Both the position numbers and the translations under genes were made by a program. This document shows, piece after piece, positions 27,188-39,087 of a stretch of 64,000 nucleotides of DNA. The first letter of the stretch is position 1. Each line of letters begins with the position of its first letter. Source of the stretch: Ampullaceana balthica (lineage: Eukaryota > Mollusca > Gastropoda > Lymnaeidae). The stretch lies in assembly GCA_944989445.1 (NCBI GenBank), contig CALYLW010000019.1:2660648-2724647 (forward strand), in the 5' to 3' direction. The notes under the pieces are model-generated. The model saw only the letters and a program-made list of their open reading frames with translations. It ran no database searches and was not told the DNA's origin.

Positions 27188-28608
27188 AGGATGCCGCCCT
27201 TGAGCGTTAAGTTATCTTATCAGTCACAGACGCTCCTTCTATACAGAAGATTATTGCGTCATACGCGTATCCACGGTTTATGACTGGTCTTGCTGTTTTA
27301 TTCGAGTTTTGAATGTTGATGGAGTGTTGGTTATCCTGGTGTCATCACGCAACCCATTGCACGTCCGAATTCCGGATATGGCCCCCCCCCTCCCGCCCTC
27401 CAAAATCATCATTTTGCTTGACATAAATTATTACATCTAGAATCTAGAACTTCGGCCTGGAGGCAAGAGTGCAATCGATTGGATGCACTGGCAGCAATCA
27501 GCCGGGCCGTGTGTATGAATAGTACGAGAATAAGAAATGGGTGGGTTGAGGGGGGTGGAAGGTGGGTATCAAAATATTCAACGCGCATCGTCATACTCTC
27601 TAAGCAACATTTATCTGATGACTTTTACTGTGATTTTTGGATTTGAATTCTGGATATTCTAGATATGATTTCTGTATATGATTTTTTAATATAACTTCTG
27701 AGTATTCTAGAGTAGATTTCTGTATATGACTTCTGGATATGGCTTCTTGATATGACTTCTTCCTTGTGTCTAACGATAAAATGGTTTTACTTTTTCATAA
27801 TTTACCCTTCACATTATTCTTTGGAAAAATAAAGAGAAAAAAATCGCTAAATTTAAAAAAACAAAAACTTATCTATGTCTCGATAGACCGGTTACTGTAG
27901 AAATGTTCCCATAGGTCGGTGTGTGATACTGGTTTTCCTCCGTGTTGCCCCATGTCACATATTATCCGGGGGGGGGAGCAGGTTTCGTCATTGGCTTTGT
28001 GATCAGAACCGATACCAGCACCATTAGGATTCCTCCCCTCACTCTCCACTCACTTTATTCATAATGTTGGATAAGACTTCGTTGATTCAGGCGGAACATT
28101 CCTGGCAGCGACAGTGTTGGAGTGGTTATTGATTTTTTAAAAAAATTAAAAATTTGAAGATGTCAATTTAATATAATAATCTTTTCTAAATGAAATTTGA
28201 AAAAAAAATATTTTTAAAAATAATAACAACAAGAAAAAACAAACGAAGTAAGGATGATACAAAAGGTAAGAGTGGCAAACGTGTGTCCTATATTCGATAA
28301 TAAACTTATCACCAATGTGTAACATAGATTTTTTATTTCTGGTTTAAGTCCGATGCCCGGGGGGGGGTTGTATTAAAAAATAAGCCATAATGTTGTGACG
28401 TTCTTTAAAGCTCACCTTAACCTTCAATTGTGCCACCATCTTCACATGCTGACAGCTCCAAGGAGGTTTATCAAACCTCCTTGGACAGCTCCACCTGGGG
28501 GCTTAATAACTGCTTTAAGTTAAAATGAAAGTACAGGGGTCAAGGGCACTTACCGCTTGTACAACCTTGAAATAACATGCAGGAATTGATCACTTAAAGA
28601 TTTATTAC
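27188..28608. other. low-copy DNA of the duplicated block, no gene seen
   Basis: It starts with a reverse SINE 3' end (about 27207-27262). Short repeats of TGATATGACTTCTGGATATGG type lie at 27640-27770. A perfect 13-bp inverted repeat TCCAAGGAGGTTT/AAACCTCCTTGGA with a 3-base loop lies at 28455-28483. Repeated at 31804-33217 in copy 2. Confidence 0.6.
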
Positions 28609-28896
28609 GGGGCCGTCCATAAATGACGTCACGCACCTTGGGGAGGAGAAGGCGGTCACACTTTTGTGACGACGTGTGACGAGGGGGATGTTTAAGAACT
28701 GTGACGTCACATCAAAACGTGCAGCTTTATAATAAAAGTTCCACTTAAATATTTGATTGCTTACAATTTATTAAAGACGTTTCGAATGGCTTCACACGTG
28801 TTACGATATTAGAGTGTAGTAGTCTAACTTTTGTGATGAGGGGAGAAGGGGCCAAAAATCGACCAATATCGCATGACGCAATTTATGGACAGCCCC
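28609..28896. mobile_element. TGACGTCA-ended MITE, copy 2
   Basis: Ends GGGGCCGTCCATAAATGACG and (inverted) GGGGCTGTCCATAAATTGCG. TAC on both sides may be a short target duplication. It is noncoding, and it was copied to 33218-33505 by the block duplication. Confidence 0.8.
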
Positions 28897-29005
28897 TACC
28901 CCAAACTCAGACACAGCGTCCGATCAGGAAACTATCTGTACATCAGGGGCGGATGAAGATTGCAACAAACAATGCCCAACGAAAGCGAGTTAATAAAAGC
29001 GTGGT

Positions 29006-31804
29006 AATAAAACAAACCCGTAAAAACAAAGTTTTTGACTATAAATCCCTTATATATGAGTCATAACTAACAGTATTGATTATTTTTAAACGCGACAAGC
29101 ATTTACAGACTGAATCTGCCTTAACTCAACTTTGCTTCATAACCCTAGGGGGGGGGAGAGGGTTGGGTGGGAGGGGGAGAGGGGAAAAGTCTGGTCACCG
29201 ATTCGCTTGACCGAGCATTAATGCATTAATTTAATTACGGTACGTTCGATCGATCTGAAATTTTGATACGATGCATTGTTAGGTAAGACGGGCCCATGTG
29301 CCAAATTTCAGCTCGATCAGATCACGAGAAGTGGGTCATTTTTTTACTTTTGTTTTTCCGCCCGCCCATGAGATGACGACAGAGACGGCCGTGACGTTAA
29401 TATAAGGGATTTAAAAAACAAACCCGTAAAAACAAAGTTTTCTATTATAAATCCCTTATATTTGAGTCATAATTAGCAGTATTGATTATGTTCCAACGCC
29501 ACAAATATTTACAGAATGACACCGAGTGATGTCCCCTGTCTTTTAACGGGGGATGGGACGTGAGGGGGTGTCGGCACGACGATCGACGTCTAAGCGTCAA
29601 CTCAAACTCACGTGAAAAAAAACAATAACAAACCGTGAATTTGAATTACATACGTTATATAAGGATAAACTAAAAATGCATTAATTTATTTAAGGTACGT
29701 TCGATCGATCTGAAATTTTGATACGATGCATTGTTAGGTCAGACGGGTCAGTGTGCCAAATTTCAGCTCGACGGTCGGCGTCAACTCAAACTCACGTGGA
29801 ACTGGGCAGAAAAAAAACAATAACAAACAGTGAATTTTGAATTACATACCTCATATAAGGATAAACTAAAAATGCTCTAATTTCATTACGGTACGTTCGA
29901 TCGATCTGAAATTTTGATACAATGCATTGTTAGGTTAGACGGGTCCGTGTGCCAAATTTCAGTTTGATCGGATCATGGGAAGTGGGTCATTTTTGACTTC
30001 TGTTTTTCCGCCCGCCCGCCCGCCGAGCCCAAGACAGACAGACAGAGAGAGAGAGAGAGAGAGACGGCCGCGAAGTTAATATAAGGGATTTAATAAAACA
30101 AACCCGTAAAAACAAAGTTTTTGACTATAAATCCCTTTTATATGAGACATAACTAACAGTATTGATTATTTTCAAACGCGACAAACATTTACAGACTGAA
30201 TCTGTCTTAACTCAACTTTGCTTCCTAACCCTGGGGGGAGAGGAAAAGTCTGGTCACCGATCGCTGGACCGAGCTCAGTGTGACACGTAAAATGTAAACA
30301 AAAGCACGCCGGTACTTCGATGGGTCGCGTCAAAGCGTCAACTCAAACTCTCACGTGGGAAAAAAAACAATAACAAACCGTGAATTTGAATTACATACGT
30401 TATATAAGGATAAACTAAAAATGCATTAATTTAATTACGGTACGTTTGATCGATCTGAAATTTTGATACGATGCATTGTTAGGTGAGATGGGTCCGTGTA
30501 CTAAATTTCAGCTGGATCGGATCACGGGAAGTGGGTCATTTTTTACTTTTGTTTTTTCCGCCCGACCGACGTACGAAGAGAGAGAGAGATGACGACAAGA
30601 CTTCGAAGTTAATATAAGGGATTTAAAAATAAAAGCAAATTAAATGCTAAATAAAAATGTATATCTGTTGCGTTTGAAATTATTTTATCAGAAAATAAAA
30701 TATGTATTAAGCATAGTCTATGTTTCAACTGAGAAAAAGAGCGCTTAGTTAAAACGTTCGTAAACATTAATGTTAATAAAACAAACCCGTAAAAACAAAG
30801 TTTTTGACTATAAATCCCTTATATATGAGACATAACTAACAGTATTGATTATTTTCAAACATTTACAGACTGACACCGAGTGATGTCCCTTGTCTTTAAT
30901 AAATGGGGGTGGGATGTGAGGGGGTGTCGGCACGACGGTCGGCGTCAACACGACGGTCGGCGTCAACTCAAACTCACGTGGAACTAAGATTTTAAAAAAA
31001 AACAGTGAATTTTGAATTACATACCTCATATAAGGATAAACTAAAAATGCATTAATTTAATTACGGTACGTTCGATCGATCTGAAATTTTGATACGATGC
31101 ATTGTTAGGTCAGACGGGTCCGTGTGCCAAATTTCAGTTTGATCGGATCATGGGAAGTGGGTCATTTTTGACTTCTGTTTTTCCGCCCGACGAGCCCGCC
31201 GAGCCCAAGACAGAGAGAGAGAGACGGCCGCGAAGTTAATATAAGGGATTTAATAAAACAAACCCGTAAAAACAAAGTTTTTGACTATAAATCCCTTATA
31301 TATGAGACAGTATTGATTATTTTCAAACATTTACAGACTGAATCTGTCTTAACACAAGTTTGCTTCATAACCCTAGGGGGGAGGGGTGTGTGGGAGGGGG
31401 AGAGGGGAAAAGTCTGGTCACCGATTCGCTTGACCGAGCTCAGAGTGACACGTAAAATGTAAACAAAAGCGCACCGTCGTTTCGTTGGGTCGCCTCAATG
31501 CTCAAACTTTCACGTGGCAAAAAAACAATAACAAATCGTGAATTTAAATTACATACCTCATATAAGGATAAACTAAAAATGCATTAATTTAATTACGGTA
31601 CGTTCGATCGATCTGAAATTTTGATACGATGCATTGTTAGGTAAGACGGGTCCGTGTGCCAAATTTCAGTTCGATCGGATCATTGGAAGTGGGTCATTTT
31701 CGACTTTTGTTTTTCCGCCCGCCGAGCCCATGAGATGATGACAGACAGAGAGACAGAGAGAGAGAGAGAGACGCCGGTGAAGTTAATATAAGGGATTTAA
31801 AAAG
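29006..31804 (+). repeat. family A tandem array (copy 2)
   Basis: Units start near 29008, 29417, 30094, 30775 and 31255 in the order type 1-2-1-2-1. One chimeric unit formed by internal deletion lies at about 29417-30090. The unit ends and dyad cores are as in copy 1. Confidence 0.88.
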
Positions 31805-33217
31805 GATGCCGCCCTTGAGCGTTAAGTTATCTTATCAGTCACAGACGCTCCTTCTATACAGAAGATTATTGCGTCATACGCGTATCCACGGTTTATGACT
31901 GGTCTTGCTGTTTTATTCGAGTTTTGAATGTTGATGGAGTGTTGGTTATCCTGGTGTCATCACGCAACCCATTGCACGTCCGAATTCCGGATATGGCCCC
32001 CCCCCCTCCCGCCCTCCAAAATCATCATTTTGCTTGACATAAATTATTACATCTAGAATCTAGAACTTCGGCCTGGAGGCAAGAGTGCAATCGATTGGAT
32101 GCACTGGCAGCAATCAGCCGGGCCGTGTGTATGAATAGTACGAGAATAAGAAATGGGTGGGTTGAGGGGGGTGGAAGGTGGGTATCAAAATATTCAACGC
32201 GCATCGTCATACTCTCTAAGCAACATTTATCTGATGACTTTTACTGTGATTTTTGGATTTGAATTCTGGATATTCTAGATATGATTTCTGTATATGATTT
32301 TTTAATATAACTTCTGAGTATTCTAGAGTAGATTTCTGTATATGACTTCTGGATATGGCTTCTTGATATGACTTCTTCCTTGTGTCTAACGATAAAATGG
32401 TTTTACTTTTTCATAATTTACCCTTCACATTATTCTTTGGAAAAATAAAGAGAAAAAAATCGCTAAATTTAAAAAAACAAAAACTTATCTATGTCTCGAT
32501 AGACCGGTTACTGTAGAAATGTTCCCATAGGTCGGTGTGTGATACTGGTTTTCCTCCGTGTTGCCCCATGTCACATATTATCCGGGGGGGGGGAGCAGGT
32601 TTCGTCATTGGCTTTGTGATCAGAACCGATACCAGCACCATTAGGATTCCTCCCCTCACTCTCCACTCACTTTATTCATAATGTTGGATAAGACTTCGTT
32701 GATTCAGGCGGAACATTCCTGGCAGCGACAGTGTTGGAGTGGTTATTGATTTTTTAAAAAAATTAAAAATTTGAAGATGTCAATTTAATATAATAATCTT
32801 TTCTAAATGAAATTTGAAAAAAAAATATTTTTAAAAATAATAACAACAAGAAAAAACAAACGAAGTAAGGATGATACAAAAGGTAAGAGTGGCAAACGTG
32901 TGTCCTATATTCGATAATAAACTTATCACCAATGTGTAACATAGATTTTTTATTTCTGGTTTAAGTCCGATGCCCGTTGTATTAAAAAATAAGCCATAAT
33001 GTTGTGACGTTCTTTAAAGCTCACCTTAACCTTCAATTGTGCCACCATCTTCACATGCTGACAGCTCCAAGGAGGTTTATCAAACCTCCTTGGACAGCTC
33101 CACCTGGGGGCTTAATAACTGCTTTAAGTTAAAATGAAAGTACAGGGGTCAAGGGCACTTACCGCTTGTACAACCTTGAAATAACATGCAGGAATTGATC
33201 ACTTAAAGATTTATTAC

Positions 33218-33505
33218 GGGGCCGTCCATAAATGACGTCACGCACCTTGGGGAGGAGAAGGCGGTCACACTTTTGTGACGACGTGTGACGAGGGGGATGT
33301 TTAAGAACTGTGACGTCACATCAAAACGTGCAGCTTTATAATAAAAGTTCCACTTAAATATTTGATTGCTTACAATTTATTAAAGACGTTTCGAATGGCT
33401 TCACACGTGTTACGATATTAGAGTGTAGTAGTCTAACTTTTGTGATGAGGGGAGAAGGGGCCAAAAATCGGCCAATATCGCATGACGCAATTTATGGACA
33501 GCCCC
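33218..33505. mobile_element. TGACGTCA-ended MITE, copy 3
   Basis: The duplicated twin of 28609-28896, nearly identical to it. Confidence 0.8.
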
Positions 33506-33552
33506 TACCCCAAACTCAGACACAGCGTCCGATCAGGAAACTATCTGTACAT

Positions 33553-33707
33553 CAGGGGCGGATGAAGATTGCACGGGGCCCCTGGCTGCAAATCTACCTG
33601 GGGCCCGGTCCAGACACCTTTATTATGCAATATAATAAGTTTGGGGCCCTTAAATCATTGGGGGCCCCTGACTTTAGCCCAATCAGCACCCCCTTAATCC
33701 GCCATAG
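33553..33707. mobile_element. 155-bp hAT-type MITE
   Basis: A perfect 8-bp target duplication CTGTACAT (33545-33552 and 33708-33715) flanks ends CAGGGGCGGATGAAG and, inverted, CTATGGCGGATTAAG. The centre has GGGGCCC runs and no coding capacity. The left 12 bp also exist at 28953-28964, where the block duplication cut through the element. Confidence 0.88.
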
Positions 33708-33715
33708 CTGTACAT

Positions 33716-35236
33716 ATTATTTAATCGAACATATTATTACACGTACATTCGACATGCTTTGTTTTCTTCGTGATCAAAACTCATATTCTTCGAGTTTATA
33801 ACCCATTCCCAATTGTTGTACCAAAGTTCAGAGGTTACTTGTCATCAGAGGACTCCCATAAAACGCCATCTTTAGCAGTACCACCAAATATCAGCCACTG
33901 CATCTGCACAAACATCGATCGTAGCGACAATTCTTCTGAGGCCGGGCAGGAAAACACAATTACTTATATCTGTTTGTACTCCCGTAATCCTATCCCTAGA
34001 GCAACACGCATCGACCAAAGGTGTTTTGAGCTTTGAACAACGGTCAGGCTGTTGCCACCAACCACAGCTGATTTCACTCTGGTGGCCTTGCAGTTACAAT
34101 ATGAAACGAATTTCGAGTGAAGTCACCGCTTTACATTGTTTTCCATTACATTTGGGATAGATCAGATAAACAATCTTATTGCTGGTTTAGTCACGGTTGC
34201 CAGATTGGCTTTCCCCACAGATGACATTCTAGCGACCGTGGATTTAGTGAGGTGTTTATCGTATCTAAGACCAACGTCATTAAAAACTTGGATGACTAAC
34301 TAGAAAGCACTTTCAGTTTCAGCACATCAGTATTAGCTGATGTTGTACAGTGTATAAGAATGTGAGAACCGTTACAGTCTAAAATAATGATCCGTCTGCT
34401 CGGTGGTATTATAGAATGACTCGTCATGCCCCTGTCATGACATAAGATGCCCCTGACATGAGATCGATCTACTCGGTGTCATAGAATGACACTCCATGCC
34501 CCTGACATGACATCCGTCAACTCGGTGTCGTTGAATGATGACACATCATGCCCCTGACATGATGTAGAGCAGGGAGTGTGCGAACTTGTTTGTCTGATAC
34601 TCCAAACTAAAAAAAAAGTATGTGGACGTTACCCCAAAGCAGCGGATTCTGGAGGATTTTAGATGAACCTTTATTATCCCCAAGAGTTCCTTTTATACCT
34701 CAAATGGAGCGATTTTCCCCTGTTCGCCGACCTCTGACAGAAGCGGACGTCAAAAATATCCGATCCCAGCTTTTAATTTTAAGACAACATGGCGTGTGGC
34801 AGACTGTACACGGCTGATAAGAGCCATGCACAAAATGAAACACGATAAGTGGATAAGAGCAGGCACGGACTGAGCCTTACCAGTGCCCTGGGCACTGAGA
34901 AATATTGGCGCCCGTCCTTTCTGCCTGTTCTAGTCGATTTAAGTTTAGGACCGATGGTGAATAGAATATTTTAAACAGATTTCTTGATATCAAACGTTTT
35001 AATCATCACTTGCTACCGTACACCCGAAGACATTTTCCACAAACATTGTAATTGCAACTTTTAAAAAAAATGTTATTGTGTGTTTATGTTTTTTTTTGTT
35101 GTTGTTGTTTAAAATATTTGTTTGTTTGTTTTTTTTTAAAGTTTTTCAATTGGGGTGAAGAGCTCTTGGTTAGATACACTATACTAATTGGTTAATGGCG
35201 CCCTGATTTGTGAGAGTAACGTACACCGATAATATA
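33716..35236. other. no gene seen; short repeats
   Basis: Three units of about 60 bp with ATGCCCCTGACATGA and CTACTCGGTGTCATAGAATGAC lie at 34395-34562. Sequence near 34640-34740 (CCCCAAGAGTTCC, TTCGCCGACC) resembles a repeat end at 51915-51980. The small frames at 33770 and 34620 have no recognisable product. Confidence 0.45.
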
Positions 35237-35599
35237 CGTCTAGCCATGGGCGTCGCTAGGAATTTTTCCAGGGGGGGGGGACAAAAAAAGCCCACTTTTT
35301 TTATTTAACTGACAATGCCATACAGGTACAATTTTCAATTAAATTCAAGTTCAGTATAAAATAAGGGTCGAAAAAAGCCTTAAAAATTAATAAGACTTAC
35401 AAATTAGTGCTGTAATTGCTAAAAATACAACATTTATTAATGCATTTAATAAATTAAAAACTTAAGTTCTCACGAGAAAATTGAATTTTGCTGTGAAATA
35501 ATATACGTGTACAAACTGCAGGATTACCAAGGATTAATATCAGAAATTTTTTTACAGGCTAAAAAAAAGTCGAAAAGTAGACCTATCGCGGGATTCCGA

Positions 35600-37471
35600 A
35601 ATGCCGTTTTTAGAAGATTTTGGGGCGTCTGCAGCATCTGACTTATCATTGGCATTGAGGACAACAGTACACGTTCAACAGCCAGACACAACTGAAACAA
35701 CTGTTCCTAATTTGATTGTCGCTGACACTTATTCATTTCCTAAATTGGATATTGGAAGGTATGTCTGGACATACGACCATTCAAACAAGTTGAAATTGCA
35801 GCTGATTCGTGATTGTTGGACCCTTGATAAAAATTATGATTTTAGAGCTGACAGTTAGGGAAACAGAGTTTTTAGTTTTTAGATATGCATGGTTATCAGA
35901 CTATTCACCTTGGCTTGTATACTCGCAAATGTTAATAGGTGCCTTTTGCAAATATTGCGTGTTGTTTCTGCAAAAAGTAATTCTATGAGTTCAGTGGGTA
36001 TTTGTCATCAAACCATGTACAAAATATAAAGATTTCAACGAAGATGCACGTAGCAACCTGCAAAGCACATTATGGCACAAAGGCTCTCATGAAGATGCAA
36101 GCAATTTTATTTGCTTTATTGGAAGCCAAAGCAGTTTCTATAGATGAGCAGTTGGACTTAGCATTTAGAAGACAAATTCAAGAAAATCGCAACCAACTGG
36201 GTCCCATCATTTCTACAATCCTATTTTTCTGCAAGCATGTTTTAGCACTTCGTGAAACAGAATCAAATTCTGGTAATTTGTATGAACTGTTAGAGTTTCG
36301 TGTTGAATCTGGAGATGAAGTTCTTGGTAATCTTTTGTTAATTGGTTCTTGTAGTGCTGAGTATGGTTCATCGACAAAACGCCCCGGACAAAACGGCCCC
36401 GACAATTGGGCTCCGACATAACGGCCCCGACAAAACGGCCCTGGACTAATAGATGGACAAATAGTAAAATTTACAATCAAATATATTTGTATTTTTACTC
36501 ACCTATTAAGTGTCAGGCTTAGCTAACAATAAACAATAATAATAACACCACAAAAGGGAATTTAATAGCCTTTACGCGAAATGGTACCAATAACGGTTGT
36601 TTGTTGACAAGAAACAATATAATAACGTCACAAGAAATAATTTTACAATTTTACCACTTTTTTAAGGGTGAAAAAATTGACGAAAGCTTAAAATGCAAAC
36701 AAAATTAATTTTTTTTGTTAAAAAATGTTAACAATTTGTCTGGGGCCGTTTTGACCGGGGCCGTTATGTCGGGGCCATTTTATCTGGGGTCGTTTGGCTT
36801 GTAACCGCTGAGTGTATCTCGGCAACTACGCAAAACACTAAAATCGAAATTTGTGGGTCTCTCTTGCATGAAGACATTGTTCTTGAAGCAAATAATTCAG
36901 TTGCATTTTCTATACTTGCCCCCGAGACAAATGACATTTCGGGAGGCATTGAGCAGATGTCACTTGGTGTTAGATTTGTAAAATTAAGATTTAAAAAATG
37001 GGAAAATGATGGTCACAGAAGAATTCCTGGGATATATTACAATTGTCAATAGAACAGCTGAAGGTTTAGCCAACACCATCATTACTAATTCATTAGAATT
37101 TTGATTAAATATGACAATGCTTGTTGGTCAAGGATACTACGAATGTTCTACAATGGCAGGTAAAGAAAGAGGAGTCCAAGCAATAATTCGAAAAAAATAC
37201 CCAAAGCAGCATTTTTACATTGCAGTTCACATAAACTAAATCTTGTTGTGAAAGATTTAAATAATGTGAATGTTGTACGAAACACAATAGAAACAATTAA
37301 GTCAATTATAGTGTTTTTCCGAGAAAGTAATCAGCAAAGAAAACGTATTCTAAATGTTCCTTTGCTATGTGAAACTAGATGGACACATAAATATAAAAGC
37401 TTGCGGATTTTTGCTGAAAATGTGACTGAAATTGTTAAACAACTGGAATATTTAGAACAATCAGTAATGTA
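35600..37471 (+). pseudogene. hAT transposase of the ZMYM1/DUF4371-like group, broken
   Basis: Pieces in order: MPFLEDFGASAASDLSLALR (35601), a TTF-type region reading SPWLVYSQMLIGAFCKYCVLF (about 35910), a helical stretch FRRQIQENRNQLGPIISTIL (about 36163), FRVESGDEVLGNLLLIG (about 36296), then after the MITE RTAEGLANTI (about 37052), SSHKLNLVVKDLN (about 37222) and LCETRWTHKYKSLRIF (about 37365). Several stops and frame changes separate the pieces and the C-terminal dimerisation region is missing. Assignment rests on family resemblance of these motifs. Confidence 0.75.
36365..36806. mobile_element. 442-bp foldback MITE inside the hAT element
   Basis: Flanked by GCTGAGTAT (36356-36364) and GCTGAGTGT (36807-36815), a near-perfect duplication of about 8-9 bp. 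The ends GGTTCATCGACAAAACG and, inverted, GGTTACAAGCCAAACG are followed by several copies of ACAAAACGGCCCCG-type repeats on each side. The AT-rich centre has no coding capacity. Confidence 0.85.
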
Positions 37472-37669
37472 ATCAGTTATACTTGCAGATATAATTCTTT
37501 TTTTATGTTTGATAAATGTTAACTGTCTTCCATGTAATAAACTTTCAGGAAATTTAGTTCAGTTTTATTGTAACAACTTTATGACATTTTTATGAATTTT
37601 TTTTTCTCAAATGTAGGTGGGGGCAAATGCCCCCCCTTGCCCCCCCTTCCCTACGCCCATGCGTCTAGC

Positions 37670-39087
37670 ACTAACATGTGCAAGATGGTCTATCGCATTG
37701 GGGGAAGCGCCAGTGAGTTATTACCTGACGTTGTATTTAGTTGTAAGAATAACGTCACAAAATGATTTTAAAAAGTGAAACTACAAAGTTGTTTTAACAG
37801 TATTGTCTTGTATAAGACTCTTGTTTTTTTGCTTTTGTCCGAGTGCAACAACTCAAGAACTTTATTCTAAATTCTTAATTTCATTTGAACAGAAACCTAA
37901 ATTAATAACTTATAACGTAGTCATTCACTCCTGTCTTCCAAGCAACATTCAGTCGTTAGACATTTGTGAACACAAGAACCAATTTCAATCAACTTGACAA
38001 CATCGTAAGAGTATCATGTTACCAGTTTTGGTTGACTTATATTTCATAACACATCCTTCATTGCTTCAGTCTCGATATTATGATTGTTATGTTGTTTTTA
38101 AAAAAAAATGTAGTGTTTGTGGTTTCGCGTGTCTTTGGTTGGCGTATGTGTGTGTGTGTGTGGGGGGGAGGTGAGAATAAGTTAAAATCGATAGTCTCTA
38201 CCACCATGTACACAAATACAAGTACAACTTATGAATGACGTGTAACCAAATCCAAGCTCAATTTTTAAATGTTAGAAGCTTAGATACTGAGCTTGTACAA
38301 GTTTTGCCAAGTGAACTCGATAACATTAACATATTTCCTATTCTTCAAGTAATTGTATTTTCATATTTAATTTATAAATCTGAAACTGAATTGCCTTTTT
38401 ATCTTTTTTAACCAATGCCTTTGTTTCTAATCACTGGGACTTACAAGATTCTATGATGAGCTCAGAGCACCAACGCATTTTATAACAGTAACACGAAAAT
38501 TCAAGAGATAAATCTTAGCAAGTTGGGTCGGATCAAAGGTTCTGCAACCCATTTACACCTCTGCGCAAAGCTATCGAGAAATCAGGGGTGTTTACGTTCT
38601 ATTCTTCCTGGTGGATCGATGATGTGGATGTTAATGGATGTGTGCGTTTGAGGGGAGGTGGGGGAGAGAGTGCAATGTAAAGGGGGGCAGGGGGAACCAC
38701 CGTTCCTCTTAAGTTGTCGCTAATATATTATGACGTCATCCCATGCGTCCACGGGGAGCAGCGTAACGCTTCCATGTTTCACCTGCGACCCGCGGAGCAC
38801 GTGTTTGAGAACCGCTGGTTTGACAAAATCCCAATCTCAGATGACACACGGCATTATTTGCTAGTGCGTTCTGGCCTACATGAGCTAAGTGTGTCGTCAA
38901 TAGAAGTTCCGTGTTGTGTGTTCTTGGAAGGCTTTCGGTTAAATTATCACTTCACATTCACGGCAGAATGAATTGCTTACTGGTTGATAGCACGCATGTT
39001 TCAACGTTGAAATAAGTGCGTTTGCCGATCTGTTCACCGATCTGTGCATGATTGAAAGTGTGGTGTGAGATTGATGTGGGGTAAAAC
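37670..39087. other. upstream flank of STRA6-like gene 2, no gene seen
   Basis: AT-rich with GT and G runs near 38145-38170 and 38640-38695. CGACCCGCGGAGCACGTG and GAGAACCGCTG at 38784-38818 look like the end of an old hAT element. A promoter for the gene at 39088 should lie nearby, but I see no clear TATA box. Confidence 0.4.

Larger units (their letters stand above)
21956..28964 (+). repeat. 7.0-kb tandem duplication, copy 1
   Basis: The block begins ACAAACAATGCCCAACG and runs through the family A array, a SINE fragment, unique DNA and a MITE, ending GGATGAAGATTGCA. At 28965 the starting sequence appears again. The base or two shared at the junction suggests end joining or replication slippage rather than long homology. 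Confidence 0.88.
28965..33573 (+). repeat. 7.0-kb tandem duplication, copy 2 (shortened to 4.6 kb)
   Basis: It matches copy 1 from its first base. It lacks about 1.9 kb of array (22.7-24.7 kb in copy 1), with the join visible near 29770 where one unit switches in mid-core to GACGGTCGGCGTCAACTC. It also lacks one further unit. Outside the array the two copies differ at only a few places, such as a poly-G run near 28360 versus 32975 and an A/G near 28861 versus 33470. It continues past the breakpoint into the rest of a hAT element. Confidence 0.88.
35245..37661 (+). mobile_element. 2.4-kb hAT element with broken transposase
   Basis: An 8-bp target duplication CGTCTAGC (35237-35244 and 37662-37669) flanks inverted ends starting CATGGGCGT. 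Inside are a decayed transposase gene and, at 36365-36806, a younger 442-bp foldback MITE. Without that insertion the element is about 1.98 kb, short for a hAT of this group, so internal deletions are likely. Confidence 0.9.

Noticed and set aside
27409..27594. 61-codon minus-strand frame found twice (also 32025)
   Set aside because: Present twice only through the 7-kb duplication; no start context, domain or repeat relationship.
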